NCBI RefSeq assembly: GCF_036324505.1
Contig: NC_086368.1
Location: 1,364,001 to 1,428,000, forward strand
Origin: Eleginops maclovinus
Lineage: Eukaryota; Chordata; Actinopteri; Perciformes; Eleginopidae
Direction of reading: 5' to 3'
DNA length: 64,000 bases
The notes beneath the pieces were generated by a model that saw nothing but the letters and a program-made list of their open reading frames with translations, did not search any database and was not told the origin of the DNA. A program made the position numbers and the translations under genes. Of the stretch, positions 46,396-57,375 are shown one piece after another; the stretch's first letter is position 1; each line of letters begins with the position of its first letter.

Positions 46396-48189
46396 TATAT
46401 TCATGACCTGCCAAACCCATGAGTGTTCCCTAAAGCAAAGTCAAACTTGTCCTTAAAGACTTCGTATGACACATGTAGCGGCAACCTGATGCAGCTGACA
46501 CATGTGTTGGCTATAGGGAACAATGGTGTAGAGGCATAGTCGTCCTCTCCCTTGTGAATGAAGTCCACAGAAGGTGTTGGGGAAAAGCCAATGGGTGGCA
46601 CCACAGAGGCTCCTGTTGCGAAGGCCAATATTTTTTGTAGTTTGGATGGCCCTTCTTCTTCTATACAAAACACAGAAAAACAATTTAAGTGGTAGTTGGT
46701 GCAAATAACATGTTTATTAAACATCTCTTGAGTTATTATCATTAGCTGATGATGGCATGTGTTTTTGTAGGAAAAGCTATTTTTAAAGTAAAAATATAAA
46801 TAGATGCATCATTTTACGAGTAGCATAAACTATCAATTACCTTCTGCATCCTGGAGATAGTCTCTCCAGAAGATTGGACACTCCATACTGGCAATAATGG
46901 CCTTGTTTAATTCCTCGTCATCTGAGGGGTCGTCAGGAAGTGTTGACACAAGTGCTAAATATGATGAGTAGTCATCATGGCCGCTAGTCCCATGGTTGCC
47001 ATCACTCCTTGGAAGGCAGCCTCCATCTTGACTGCTTGTGCCAGGGCCGCCATCCACTCCTTCCACTACTAATCTACTCCTTTTAACAGCACTGGTAGCT
47101 GGGTGGTTGGTGGCATCATCATTATAATCATCATCATCAATACCAGTGCCAGTGCCAGGACTGCCTTCACCATCAATACTGCCAGTACAGGGATCATTAT
47201 TTCTCATTGCTCTTGAGGCTGCCCTGGTGGTGACACGGCTGCTCATGCCTGCAGGGATTTGCAGGATTTCACAACAATCCTTATCACTGTCCTTAGCAGT
47301 TGGTCTGTCAGTGGCAGAAAGTTCACTTTCCTCCTCTGAGTCAGTCTTTGAAACAGAAAGAAAGAAAACCAAAATGATATATCAAAAGCAAAAAAAGTAA
47401 GACTTTGAAATTAAATAACCTTAAATAAAAAACAAGTTATTACATAACCGATTAAAATAGGGAGCCTTTGTTGAATTCAAAGGCACTGAGGATATGTCCA
47501 TGTTTGTGTAACCGTACTTTTGGACGTTGTTTGCACGCTACATCCAATGATGGATTGGGGAGTAGTATCACATCCTTATTGAAATGGCCATGCTGCTGTG
47601 CCCTAGCTCTGAAATAAGAATGTATTATGCATTATAAGTCTACTATTCGACTACATGAAGGCAGACAGTTAAGTCATACTGCTATAATAAAACAATAATG
47701 AGAAAACAGTAGGTCAGGGTACTAAAGTATAATCAGTTTTCCCCTTGAAAATCTAAAATGTAAAACGATAAAATGAGCAAATGTTTTTTTCCCCGTTTTA
47801 AACCAAAAATTAAGTGCATCTGAGTCACCAGCACAGGTCCATATCTCCCACTGTGAAGGTTACAGGGGCGGCTCCAGAAAATTATTGTTGGGGGGGCAAT
47901 GGGGGGGTCTGATTTTTTATAGTAGGTGCTAGTGAATTCTGACATAACGAACACCAAACACCACTGTTCCCGGGCTAATACACTACATTGAAATACACGT
48001 TACTAAATGTTTATATACAACAAACACAAGCATATTTAATTACTTGTATTTAATGAATCAACAAACAAGCAAGCACAAGAATACAATTCAAATCATAGCC
48101 ACCACAGAGAACATCTGTGGATTTACTAGTGGAACAGAATTGTAGCAGTGTGTAGTGAAACACAGTATACTCTTACCACTGTCTCTTAA

Positions 48190-48675
48190 CTCACCGAATC
48201 TTTTGTCTCACCTCTGATCTCCTCTTTACTATCTCTTCACTCCTGTCTTCCTCTCTTCTTCCCCTCTTTTCCTCTCTAAACTCATCTTCACTATCTCTCC
48301 TCCTCTGTTCTCTTCTCCTTCACTCTCCACTGCTGTCTTCCTCTCTTCTTTTCTCAACTCCTCTGTTCTCCTCTCCTTCACTCTCCACTTCTGTCTTCCT
48401 CTCTCCTTCTCTCCTCCTCCTCTGTTCTCCTCTCCTTCACTCTCCACTGCTGTCTTCCTCTCTTCTTTTCTCAACTCCTCTGTTCTCCTCTCCTTCACTC
48501 TCCACTGCTGTCTTCCTCTCTTCTTCTCTCCTCCTCCTCTGTTCTCCTCTCCTTCACTCTCCACTTCTGTCTTCCTCTCATCTTCACTATCTCTCCTCCT
48601 CTGTTCTCTTCTCCTTCACTCTCCACTTCTGCCTTCCTCTCTTCTTCTCTCCTCCTCCTCTGTTCTCCTCTCCTT
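48190..48675. repeat. CT-rich minisatellite, about 60-bp unit, left part
   Basis: Units built from ctctgttctcctctccttca, ctctccactgctgtcttcct and ctcttcttctctcctcctc; about eight copies. It continues at 54299 after the LINE. Long Glu/Arg-rich frames on - are artefacts. Confidence 0.9.
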
Positions 48676-48874
48676 TCCGTTTCCGGTGTGAGTGTGAGTG
48701 TGAGCGAGCGGTGGTGGGGTGAGTGGCGCGGAGTTTTGAATTGGTTTCTGTCCTTTTTTCGGGTTTTCCCTGGTTTCTCCGTCTGTTCTATGTGCATGGT
48801 CAGGTAAGCTTTATTAATATTTTTACTGTGTTGGCCGAGCGATCAGTGGTTGTGTCAGGTAGTTTTCGGGAGGA

Positions 48875-50161
48875 ATGGCGTCCCCCGAGACGCCGCCTCC
48901 GTCTATCCGGCAGGGAGTAAGGATAGTCCCGCCGGATAGTAGCGTTACTGTGGAGGAGGTTCTGTTGGCTGTCGGTGAGCAGGTAGGTCATGATAACTTA
49001 TCGTTTGCGTCTAGAATGAACAAAGCAGTGGTTGTGTTCCTGAACGAGGAGCCCCGTGTGTATCAGCTGGTAGAGAGCGGAGTGTTTATCAGGGACTTAT
49101 TCGTGCAGGTCTCCCCGCTGTCAGTTCCCTCCACGCGGATCACCGTGTCCGGTGTTCCGCCGTTCATACCGAACGAGTTGTTAGAGAGCGAGCTCCGTAG
49201 GTTTGGCAAGTTTGCCAGTGGATTTAAAACGGTGAGTTTGGGATGTAAGGATCCCAAACTGAAGCACGTACTGTCCCTGAGGCGGCAGGTGTTCATGTTC
49301 TTGGACTCGCCGACACAAACACTGGACGTGTCGTTCAGAGTGAAGCACGGTGACGGGTTCTATATGGTGTACGCCAGCTCGGGACAGTTCAAGTGTTTTG
49401 AGTGTGGAGATGTGGGACACAAACGCTTTACGTGTCCGCATAGACAGCAGGGGGCGGCTCACTCCGCTGACGCGGCTGGCGGCTCCGGAGTTGGGTCCGC
49501 GGCCGGCGGGTCCGGTGCTGGGTCCGCGGCTGGCGGGTCCGGTGCTGGGTCCGCGGCCGGCGGGTCCGGTGCTGGGTCCGCTGCTGGCGGGTCCGGTGCT
49601 GGCGCCGCGGGCGCGGATGCGGATCCCGGTGCGGAGGGTGTGGAAGCCGGTGCCACTGGTTCACTTTCTGAGGAGGATCACTTGGATAGGGAGGAACAGA
49701 GTCGGCCTGACAAGCAACAGGCTTCTGTGACTGCAGAGAACCTGAGCAGTTCACAGTCTGCAGGCACTGAAGCAGCTTCCACAAGTTTTGTAGGCACAGA
49801 TCCCACTGTAAACACCAATGAAGAACAGGGTATGTTAAATAGTCAGGCATCCTGTGAAGGAGAGGACATGGAGTATGACTCTGAGTCAGATACAGTATCC
49901 ATAGGTGAAACTTCGATCAGGAACACAGATCTCTATTCTTTAGAGGAAATAAATCAATTTCTGGATGTAACATTTAAAAAGTCTGTTAGATTAAATGACT
50001 ACTTCGGTGATACTGAAAAGTTTATCAGATCTGTTGGCGTTCTGCAAAGACTGGTCGGTTTTGACCTCTTGGATGAGAAGAAACGTTTTCGCCTCAAAAA
50101 GCATATCACAACTTTGAGGAAAGCAAAAAAAGGCAAAACTGCTAAAAAGATTAAAAAGTAA
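48875..50161 (+). CDS. LINE ORF1 protein, CCHC nucleic-acid-binding (428 aa)
   Basis: Probable RNA-binding partner of the LINE particle. Start ATG 48875 (MASPETPPPSIRQGV). Residues about 20-165 contain ITVSGVPPFIPNELLESEL, suggestive of an RRM-like fold. CFECGDVGHKRFTC at about 173-186 is a CCHC zinc knuckle. Residues about 205-250 are five tandem GSGAGSAAG units, a low-complexity linker at high GC. The C-terminal third is acidic, ending in a Lys-rich tail (KKGKTAKKIKK). It ends at TAA 50159-50161 with the ORF2 ATG one base further. The Tx1-type family has this two-ORF layout. No lesions seen. Confidence 0.85.
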   Translation: MASPETPPPSIRQGVRIVPPDSSVTVEEVLLAVGEQVGHDNLSFASRMNKAVVVFLNEEPRVYQLVESGVFIRDLFVQVSPLSVPSTRITVSGVPPFIPNELLESELRRFGKFASGFKTVSLGCKDPKLKHVLSLRRQVFMFLDSPTQTLDVSFRVKHGDGFYMVYASSGQFKCFECGDVGHKRFTCPHRQQGAAHSADAAGGSGVGSAAGGSGAGSAAGGSGAGSAAGGSGAGSAAGGSGAGAAGADADPGAEGVEAGATGSLSEEDHLDREEQSRPDKQQASVTAENLSSSQSAGTEAASTSFVGTDPTVNTNEEQGMLNSQASCEGEDMEYDSESDTVSIGETSIRNTDLYSLEEINQFLDVTFKKSVRLNDYFGDTEKFIRSVGVLQRLVGFDLLDEKKRFRLKKHITTLRKAKKGKTAKKIKK

Positions 50162-50162
50162 A

Positions 50163-53100
50163 ATGATCATGTATCACACGGTGGGTTTCTCTTTTCAATT
50201 GTTTTCTGTTTTGTTCATCTTATCCGTTTCTTTTTCTCTGACCTCTATGGGGAGCCTCAAGATAGGATCTTTGAACATCAATGGTGGGAGAGACAGACAA
50301 AAAAGGGCATTAATTTCTGAAGTCGCTACTCAAAAAAGGGTTGATGTGTTGTTTTTGCAAGAGACACATACTAATCCAGCAGACGAGACAGATTGGGGTT
50401 TATGGTGGGATGGTTCGTGCACCTTTAGCCATGGCACCAACCTTAGTGCAGGGGTAGCTGTTCTGCTTAGGAAAAATGTCGATGTAACTGTACTATCATC
50501 TACTGAAGTGGTGAAGGGCAGGCTGTTGATTGTAAGGGCAGAAATAGAGGGCTCTGTGGTCTGCTTTGTAAACATATATGCTCCAAATCAAGGCACAGAT
50601 AGAGTGGTTTTTTTCACCCTGCTAAAAAACGAGGTAAGAAAGTACCATCAGGATCAATTTATCATTGGTGGGGATTTCAACTGCACGCTAGACTTCACTG
50701 TAGACAGGACAAGTGAAGAACCTCACCCACAGTCATCTCAGAGCCTTCACAGCATCATCACACACCTGGATCTGTTAGACACATGGAGGGTCAAACATCC
50801 ACTAACCAGACAATACACATGGGTGAGGGTCGGCAATGGCAGGGTGAGTGCAGCTAGACTGGATAGGATTTACATCTCCAAAAGTCTCAGCTCCAGATTA
50901 GTCCACAGCAATATAAGTCCAGTTGGTTTCACTGATCACCACTTTGTCAGTATAGATTTGATCCTTTCACCAGGCGAAAGGGTTAAGTCCTACTGGTCTT
51001 TTAACAACAGACTTCTGCAGGACCGTACTTTCTGTCAAAGTTTTGAGCGTTTTTGGCAGCAGTGGAAAACCAGGAAAGCGGATTTTGTTTCTTTGAAGCT
51101 GTGGTGGGAAGTTGGGAAGGCCCAAATTCGCGTTTTTTGCCAGCAGTATACCTCCCACTCGACTGCTAATATAAAGGCAGCAGTTCAGGAGCTTGAAATA
51201 AGTATTAGGAACATTGAAGAGGGGTTACATAGACATTCGGATCCCACCACGGGTCATCTGCTGCAGGAGAAGAGATTGGAGTTGAGCTTATTCCTGCAGG
51301 AGAGAGTAAAGGGAGCTCTTGTTAGGTCTCGTTTCCTCCAGCTAAAGGACATGGATGGCCCAAGCTCTTTCTTTTTTAATCTGGAGAGATCGGTGGCACA
51401 GAGGAAACAGATGACCTGCCTTAAGCTTCCTGGAGGCAGAGTGACCACCAGTCCGGGGGAGATGAGGACCCATGCAGTGAGTTTCTACGCTGACCTCTTT
51501 GGGGCAGAACAGTGCGGCATGGAGTGCCGCGAGGAGCTCCTGGAGGGGCTTCCTCAGCTCATCCCGGGTGAGAAAGCTGCTCTGGACTCTGAGCTGACCC
51601 TGGAGGAGTTGACAGTCGCTGTTAATCAGATGGCATCAGGACGGGCACCGGGAATTGATGGTCTCTCCACTGACTTTTACCAGCGGTTCTGGAATACTCT
51701 TGGACCTGATTTGCACAGTGTTTTATTGGAGTGTTTTAGAACAGGATCTCTTCCTGTCTCCTGTCAGCGAGCTGTGCTTTCCCTGCTTCCCAAGAAAGGA
51801 GACCTGGCCTTACTTAAAAACTGGAGGCCGGTTGCTCTCCTCTGCACGGACTATAAGGTGCTTTCCAGAGCCTTATCGAACAGACTCAAGGACATCCTGG
51901 GAATACTTGTACAGACAGACCAAAGCTATTGTGTTCCTGACAGGAAAATTATGGACAACATTTTCCTAATTCGTGATGTTATTGATGTGTGCAGATCCCA
52001 GAATGTGAATTTTGGTATTGTTGCTTTGGACCAGGAGAAAGCCTTTGATAGGGTGGATCACTGTTATTTATTTTCTGCACTCAGGGCTTTTGGCATTGGT
52101 GATGGTTTTCTGGCCTGGATTGGTTTATTGTATAATGGTGCTCAATGTATGGTGAAAATGGGGGCAGGGCTGAGTCGGCCAATCCCTGTGCAGCGAGGGA
52201 TAAGACAGGGTTGTCCTCTCTCCGGTCAACTATATACCCTAGCTATTGAGCCCTTGCTGTGCATGTTGAGAGGTCGGCTCAGTGGTCTCTCACTGCCTGG
52301 GTCCTCTGATCTTGATCGTCCACTTACCGTTTCTGCTTACGCAGATGATGTTAATATTTTTGTCTCCAGCCAGGGGGATATTAAATGTTTGCAGGATACC
52401 CTGTCCCTGTACGAAAAGGCCTCATCTGCTCGGGTGAACTGGGCAAAGAGTGAGGCTTTGTTGGTGGGACAGTGGAGAGATCAGACAGTGCCCAGTCTGC
52501 CTGGAGGTCTTGAGTGGGGGAAGGAGGGCCTGAAGGTGTTGGGAGTATTTTTGGGCACTGAGGGGTTTCAGAACAAGAACTGGGAGGGAGTTAAGGAGAA
52601 AGTGTGCGCTCGGTTGTCTAAATGGAAATGGTTGCTACCCCAGTTGTCATATAGGGGAAGAGTTTTGGTTGCAAATAACTTGGTCGCCTCGACTCTTTGG
52701 CATAGACTTATTGCTCTGACACCACCGAGAGGCCTGATGGAGGACATTCAGCGAGTCATCCTGGACTTCTTCTGGTCTGGCCGGCACTGGATCCGAGCAG
52801 CAGCCCTCTACCTGCCTGTGGCTGAAGGGGGGCAGGGACTCATCAATATCCAGGCAAAAATAGCCTCTTTTAGACTCCAGACTGCACAAAGACTGCTGTA
52901 CAATTGTGGCCCAAGCTGGTTTGATACAGCTCGTTTGCTGCTGAAGAGAGCCGGGCGATTGGGCTACGACAAACAGCTTTTCCTTTTAAAATCTGAGGAT
53001 GTGGACTTAACTGGACTGACACCTTTTTATAGTTCGGTATTACAGGCATGGCAGATTTTTAAGGCCACACGTACCAAAAATGAGACTCCGGGCATGTGGC

Positions 53101-54143
53101 TGTTTGAGGAACCTTTGTTTTTTAATACTCTTATACAGACTCAAACACTGCAGTCTGCCAGCCTGCGAGCCTATTTTAGAGAGGCTGGCTGCACCAAACT
53201 GGGCCATCTGATGAAGATGACGGCAACATCGGTGGATATCTTGAGACAGAGAAGCAACATCACCTCCATCAGGGTCATCAACAGAGTGGTGGAGGAAGTC
53301 TGTGCTGCCCTGCCACAACCCCTGAGGGTTTTTGCACAAGACCACAATGTGTGTGACCAGTGGACCGAAGGGGAGGAGTATAGTTTCCCCTCTCTGTCTG
53401 TCACCCCAGTTGTGGGGGAGTGGCAGGAGGGAGGTGGTCAGCTGCTGTCGCTCACAACCCCGCACCTGGAGAAGTTACAGGACGCAGGGAAGAAGGCAAT
53501 ATATCAGATCTGCTGCAAGGTTCTGAGCCTGCGCTCTTTGGCAGGGATGAAGGAGTCGAGGTGGACTGGTTTTTTTGGTCCAGATGTTTCCCCGAAGGGC
53601 AGCTGGCGGTCTCTGTACAAGCTGCCCGTTGAAAAACGGACAGCAGACCTCCAGTGGAGGATTGTACATGGAGCAATAGCTACGAACAGATACAGAGCGC
53701 ACCTGGATCCAGAGTTGGGGGAGGAGTGCATCTTCTGTTCTCAGAACGAGACCCTTGAACACTTATTTATTCAGTGTCCTCGTTTGTCTGCTCTGTTTGA
53801 GCTGTTAGAAAGGTGGTTTCGGGGTCTAGGGGAGATTTTTGCTTTTGATTTGTTTATTTTTGGCCCGAAGTACTGTGCAAAAAAGAAGGATGTACACTCA
53901 TTGGTGAACTTTGTATCTGGCGTTGCTAAGTTGGCCATCTGGCTGACTCGCAGGAACCAGGCCCAGAGTGTTGGCAGTGTGGAGCCAGTGCTGGTCCTGA
54001 AGGGTCTGCTGAAGGCCAGACTGAGGGTGGAACATGCGTATTATCGGATGATGGACAATGTGCATGGTTTCGGTCATGTATGGGCTGTTGGGGGGGTTTT
54101 GTGCTCTGTGGGGGGGGACGGAGAGCTGAATGTAAGTTTCTGA
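50163..54143 (+). CDS. LINE ORF2: endonuclease and reverse transcriptase (1326 aa), intact
   Basis: Performs target-primed reverse transcription. The first ATG is 50163; a second in frame, MGSLKIGSLNING, starts at about residue 30 where the endonuclease fold begins, so the first 29 hydrophobic residues may be untranslated. Endonuclease motifs: NINGG, LFLQETHT, IIGGDFNCTLD, RLDRIYI and FTDHHFVSID (to about residue 270). RT motifs: GRAPGIDGLSTDFYQ, VALDQEKAFDRVDH, RGIRQGCPLSGQLY and SAYADDVNIFV (catalytic YADD at about 726). Near the C-terminus CIFCSQNETLEHLFIQCP is the zinc-binding RVT-associated motif. All catalytic residues are present and no stop occurs. Closest family by pattern: Tx1-type of the L1 group, often annotated as TX1 149-kDa protein. 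Confidence 0.92.
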   Translation: MIMYHTVGFSFQLFSVLFILSVSFSLTSMGSLKIGSLNINGGRDRQKRALISEVATQKRVDVLFLQETHTNPADETDWGLWWDGSCTFSHGTNLSAGVAVLLRKNVDVTVLSSTEVVKGRLLIVRAEIEGSVVCFVNIYAPNQGTDRVVFFTLLKNEVRKYHQDQFIIGGDFNCTLDFTVDRTSEEPHPQSSQSLHSIITHLDLLDTWRVKHPLTRQYTWVRVGNGRVSAARLDRIYISKSLSSRLVHSNISPVGFTDHHFVSIDLILSPGERVKSYWSFNNRLLQDRTFCQSFERFWQQWKTRKADFVSLKLWWEVGKAQIRVFCQQYTSHSTANIKAAVQELEISIRNIEEGLHRHSDPTTGHLLQEKRLELSLFLQERVKGALVRSRFLQLKDMDGPSSFFFNLERSVAQRKQMTCLKLPGGRVTTSPGEMRTHAVSFYADLFGAEQCGMECREELLEGLPQLIPGEKAALDSELTLEELTVAVNQMASGRAPGIDGLSTDFYQRFWNTLGPDLHSVLLECFRTGSLPVSCQRAVLSLLPKKGDLALLKNWRPVALLCTDYKVLSRALSNRLKDILGILVQTDQSYCVPDRKIMDNIFLIRDVIDVCRSQNVNFGIVALDQEKAFDRVDHCYLFSALRAFGIGDGFLAWIGLLYNGAQCMVKMGAGLSRPIPVQRGIRQGCPLSGQLYTLAIEPLLCMLRGRLSGLSLPGSSDLDRPLTVSAYADDVNIFVSSQGDIKCLQDTLSLYEKASSARVNWAKSEALLVGQWRDQTVPSLPGGLEWGKEGLKVLGVFLGTEGFQNKNWEGVKEKVCARLSKWKWLLPQLSYRGRVLVANNLVASTLWHRLIALTPPRGLMEDIQRVILDFFWSGRHWIRAAALYLPVAEGGQGLINIQAKIASFRLQTAQRLLYNCGPSWFDTARLLLKRAGRLGYDKQLFLLKSEDVDLTGLTPFYSSVLQAWQIFKATRTKNETPGMWLFEEPLFFNTLIQTQTLQSASLRAYFREAGCTKLGHLMKMTATSVDILRQRSNITSIRVINRVVEEVCAALPQPLRVFAQDHNVCDQWTEGEEYSFPSLSVTPVVGEWQEGGGQLLSLTTPHLEKLQDAGKKAIYQICCKVLSLRSLAGMKESRWTGFFGPDVSPKGSWRSLYKLPVEKRTADLQWRIVHGAIATNRYRAHLDPELGEECIFCSQNETLEHLFIQCPRLSALFELLERWFRGLGEIFAFDLFIFGPKYCAKKKDVHSLVNFVSGVAKLAIWLTRRNQAQSVGSVEPVLVLKGLLKARLRVEHAYYRMMDNVHGFGHVWAVGGVLCSVGGDGELNVSF

Positions 54144-54298
54144 TTGGAGAAACAGGTTCTGTGTCTGGTTGACAGGTTTGCTTGTATTTTATTTTTTTGT
54201 TTTTGTGTGGTTTTTGTTGCTCTTGAATGAAGATGTGATGGTGAGCTGTTGTCTCTTTTGCTATGGTGCAATAAAGGGACTTTAAAAACCAAACCAAA

Positions 54299-54475
54299 CC
54301 TCTCCTTCACTCTCCACTTCTGTCTTCTTCTCTCAACTCCTCTGTTCTCCTCTCCTTCACTCTCCACTGCTGTCTTCCTCTCTTCATCTCTCCTCCTCCT
54401 CCTGTTCTCCTCTCCTTCACTCTCCACTGCTGTCTTCCTCTCTTCTGCTCTCAACTCCTCTCTCCTCCTCCTCTG
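54299..54475. repeat. CT-rich minisatellite, right part
   Basis: Same unit as 48190-48675, about three copies. cctctcctt at 54299-54307 repeats 48667-48675. Confidence 0.9.
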
Positions 54476-54621
54476 GACTCCACTTAAACTGCTGAAACAA
54501 CCACACAGACAGACACACAGGCTAAATACTACACTTACAGTTGACATAATATGAGGCAAACAATAAGTACCGGTAGCATCATTCAAATCTGTCAAAAAAG
54601 AATTGTGTACTCACTGGTCAC

Positions 54622-56889
54622 TCACAACAGAACGATCCGCCTGTTGTTGTGATTGGCTGCAAAGCGGTTAATCACTGCCTCGACATCAAGTGCTTTGGCC
54701 CTGCTTGAACTAATTGCCAGGACACCCAGATTGCTGGTACGAGCATCTCCGCTTTTGTTCCTCAGGTAGGTTTTCAAACGCCTTAAGCAGGAGAAGCTCC
54801 TCTCACATGAAGCCGATGTGACAGGCAGTGTCATAGAGATACAGACAAGCTTGAACAGGTCCACGAATGCATCCTTGTATGGCCTCAAAAGCACCAGCAC
54901 ATCATGGGTGGTGCTGACAACGTCCCCCCTTTTGGTTTTTCCTCTCAATCAGTCTTTTTAACTGGTGAAATTCTGCTGAGAGGTTTTCAATCAATGCGCC
55001 ATAATGTTCAGCCATGGGCAAAAGAGTATCTTTGTCCAAGAATGTCTCGTGTTTTGGGTTAAGAGCTGCTGCTCCTTTTAGAACGTGACAGCTGTCAGAG
55101 GAAAACCGCCTGTCCAATTCACTGATTAATCGATTGATTACAGGGAAATAGCAGTGGTTCTGATAGTCTTCTGAGGTTTCCAGCAGCTCTTTTGATCCTG
55201 TTTGGCTGTTCACCACAAAGTCCTGCAGGTGGTGGGGCTGTTTTTTTCTCCTTACCTGTGGGCGCTGCATGTCAATGCCAACTGTCTCACACATATCACT
55301 GGCACACTCCCAGATTTCAGTCCATGTTTCAGCATTGCGTTTGTCATTGAGGGTATCAACAACTGCAAAGACCAGATCAATGGCAGATGCCAGCTCCAAA
55401 TCTGTGGCCTGTAGATGATCAGATAAGTTCTTTGTGAGCTTGAATATGCTCTCCAGCATACAGATGTGCACAACAAATTGTGCATCAATCAGTCCAATCA
55501 GTGATCTTGCTTCAGTAGCTCTATGAGCATTCGTCTGGTTGCTCACATCCACAAGAGTTGCTAAGAGAGCAGGGAGAGTTCTTTTTATTGCCCACAGTGT
55601 AGAATATTGGCAGGCCCACCTGGTATCTGATAGTCTTTTCAATTCCACTGTGCGTTTGGTGGGCTCAAGTTCTTGTTGCTTCTCCATGAACACCTTGTGA
55701 GTCACTGTCCCAGAAAAGAAGTTGTACAACATCTTGACCGTTGCAAAGCATTCTGCAACTGGTTTCACATTATGTACACAGTCAACTCAAACCAAGTTTA
55801 ATCTGTGTGCAGCGCATGTGGCACTTCTTGGCGAAACTTTTCCTGGACACCATTGTTGCACCCGGACATGACAGAGGCCCCATCATAGCACTGTGCAATG
55901 CATGCATGTTTGTCTATGCTACACTTAGCCGGTGTTTGTTTAACTGATTTGTGTAAAGACTCTGCATCCAGGCCCTCTGCAGAAATAAAGTCCAGAAACT
56001 CTTCATGAATCATATCATTGTTTAGATATCGCAGAGCAACAGATATCTGCTCTTTTTTGCTCACATCCTTTGTTTCATCCACCATTAAAGCAAAATGCTC
56101 TCCCAGCTTAACCTCGCTGCTCACTTGTTCCCTCACCATGCTGGCCATAACATCAATCAGCCCATCCTGGATATCATGATGCACATATTTGGCATTCCCA
56201 GGTCCACTGGACAATTTCTTTGAGACAATGGTGTCAAACTTTCCCAGCAGATTTAACAGTTCAATAAAATTACCTCTGTTTGTGGACTGCTGATCTTCCC
56301 TGTGCCCTCTCTGTGCAATTGTTTGACAAGCAGTAAACCGCAGTGATTCTATGACTGCTCTCATGTACTGCCTGTTTTCTTGTACTGTTTTCTCAGGTCC
56401 AGCATCAAGCTTAGTCATAATCCTTGAACCATTTTTCATCCTTGCCTTAAACTCACACCAGCCTTCCATTGCTAGTTTATGAGAAACACTTGCATGGTGT
56501 TGTGTTAGTTTCTCACCTCCTTTCCTCCAGTTTCTGAAGCCAGCATGGGTGAAGCTCTTTTCTGAGTGACCAGATGTCCGAGCATGGTGGGGAAAATGCC
56601 GACAGGCAAAACAGAAAGCAGCATCAACTGACACCGAGTATTCCAGCCACGCGTATTGTTTAAACCACGACTGGCAAAAACTTCTTAAAGTTAGCTGGGA
56701 GCAAAATGCCCGACGCGGGTAGGACTTCAGCTGAGGCTGCCTCGGTCCCTCTGCTGGGTCTTGGCTTAAATCCACAGGGCCAGGTTTCCCGCCACCCAAG
56801 ATCGGAGCTACGGCTGTCGGTGAAGCTCTCCCTTCACTCCCCGAATCTTGCCCGACATTTTCGGGGATGTTATCGTACTGTGCATCCAC
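54622..56889 (-). pseudogene. ZMYM1/TTF-type hAT transposase, decayed
   Basis: Open at 56889-55798, then after an indel at 55768-54902, then at 54948-54622. The N-terminal part has a TTF-type zinc finger (SVSVDAAFCFACRHF, then HSEKSFTHAGFRNW). LMVDETKDVSKKEQISVALR is the DUF4371 block with the first Asp, and CYDGASVMSG the second. After the break near 55795, where a few bases are lost and TGA interrupts LNLV-VDCVHNV, the core continues with LSDTRWACQYS. One base is gained or lost in the G-run at 54920, then MTLPVTSASCERSFSCLRRL, the dimerisation block. Such genes gave rise to ZMYM1-like host proteins; here the lesions and hAT termini mark a dead transposase. Confidence 0.85.
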
Positions 56890-57375
56890 AAATCACCGCC
56901 GCCACCACCATCATCCACTCTCATCCGCTTTCTGGAAATTAACGTTACAAAACGGTCCATTTTGCTCTGTCACTCGCTAATCTGCTCCGTCGTTAACTAG
57001 CCGCTATGCATCAACCGCCACCATCATGAACGTCAAACGCACGTCTGCGTGCCGTCTGCGTGCCGTCTGGCCGTCTGCGTGCAAACTGCCAATCAAATCG
57101 CACTACACATCCTAACCCTTGTTACCATAGATACTAAAAAGATACAGACGCTTCTGTAATACGGACCACTACAGCAACGTTATAAACAATTGTTGTCGGA
57201 CGGTTACCTATGATTGTTATGTCTCGGTGGTGTCTTCATTTTTTCTTTATTCGGATTATAGTTTGTAATGCTTATATGTTTCGAGGGCAGGGTGGGCAAA
57301 TGGGGGGGCAAAGCCTTTGACTGGAGGGTCGTAAGACCCTGCTTGCTCTCCCCCAGCGCCGCCATTGGAAGGTTA

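Larger units (their letters stand above)
48676..54298 (+). mobile_element. Full-length Tx1/L1-type LINE in the minisatellite
   Basis: Starts near ttccgtttccggtgtgag, has a 200-bp 5' UTR, two open ORFs and a 3' end with aataaa and aaaaaccaaaccaaacc instead of a plain poly(A). The host unit cctctcctt is present on both sides as a possible 9-bp target duplicate. Nothing indicates 5' truncation. Confidence 0.85.
47863..57367 (-). mobile_element. hAT transposon, ZMYM1-like, inside IS3EU element 2, exact 8-bp TSD
   Basis: Left terminus caggggcggctcc (47863); right terminus, on -, caatggcggcgct (from 57367), with gaaggtta on both sides (47855-47862 and 57368-57375). It contains a decayed transposase gene on -, a CT-rich minisatellite in its 3' part, and a LINE inserted in that minisatellite. 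About 3.9 kb without the LINE. Confidence 0.9.

Noticed and set aside
48229..48797. Glu/Arg-rich open frames on -
   Set aside because: Translation of the CT-rich minisatellite; repeats with the 60-bp unit and has no start context or family.
49428..49850. Pro/Arg-rich frame antisense to LINE ORF1
   Set aside because: Shadow of the GSGAGSAAG repeat region.
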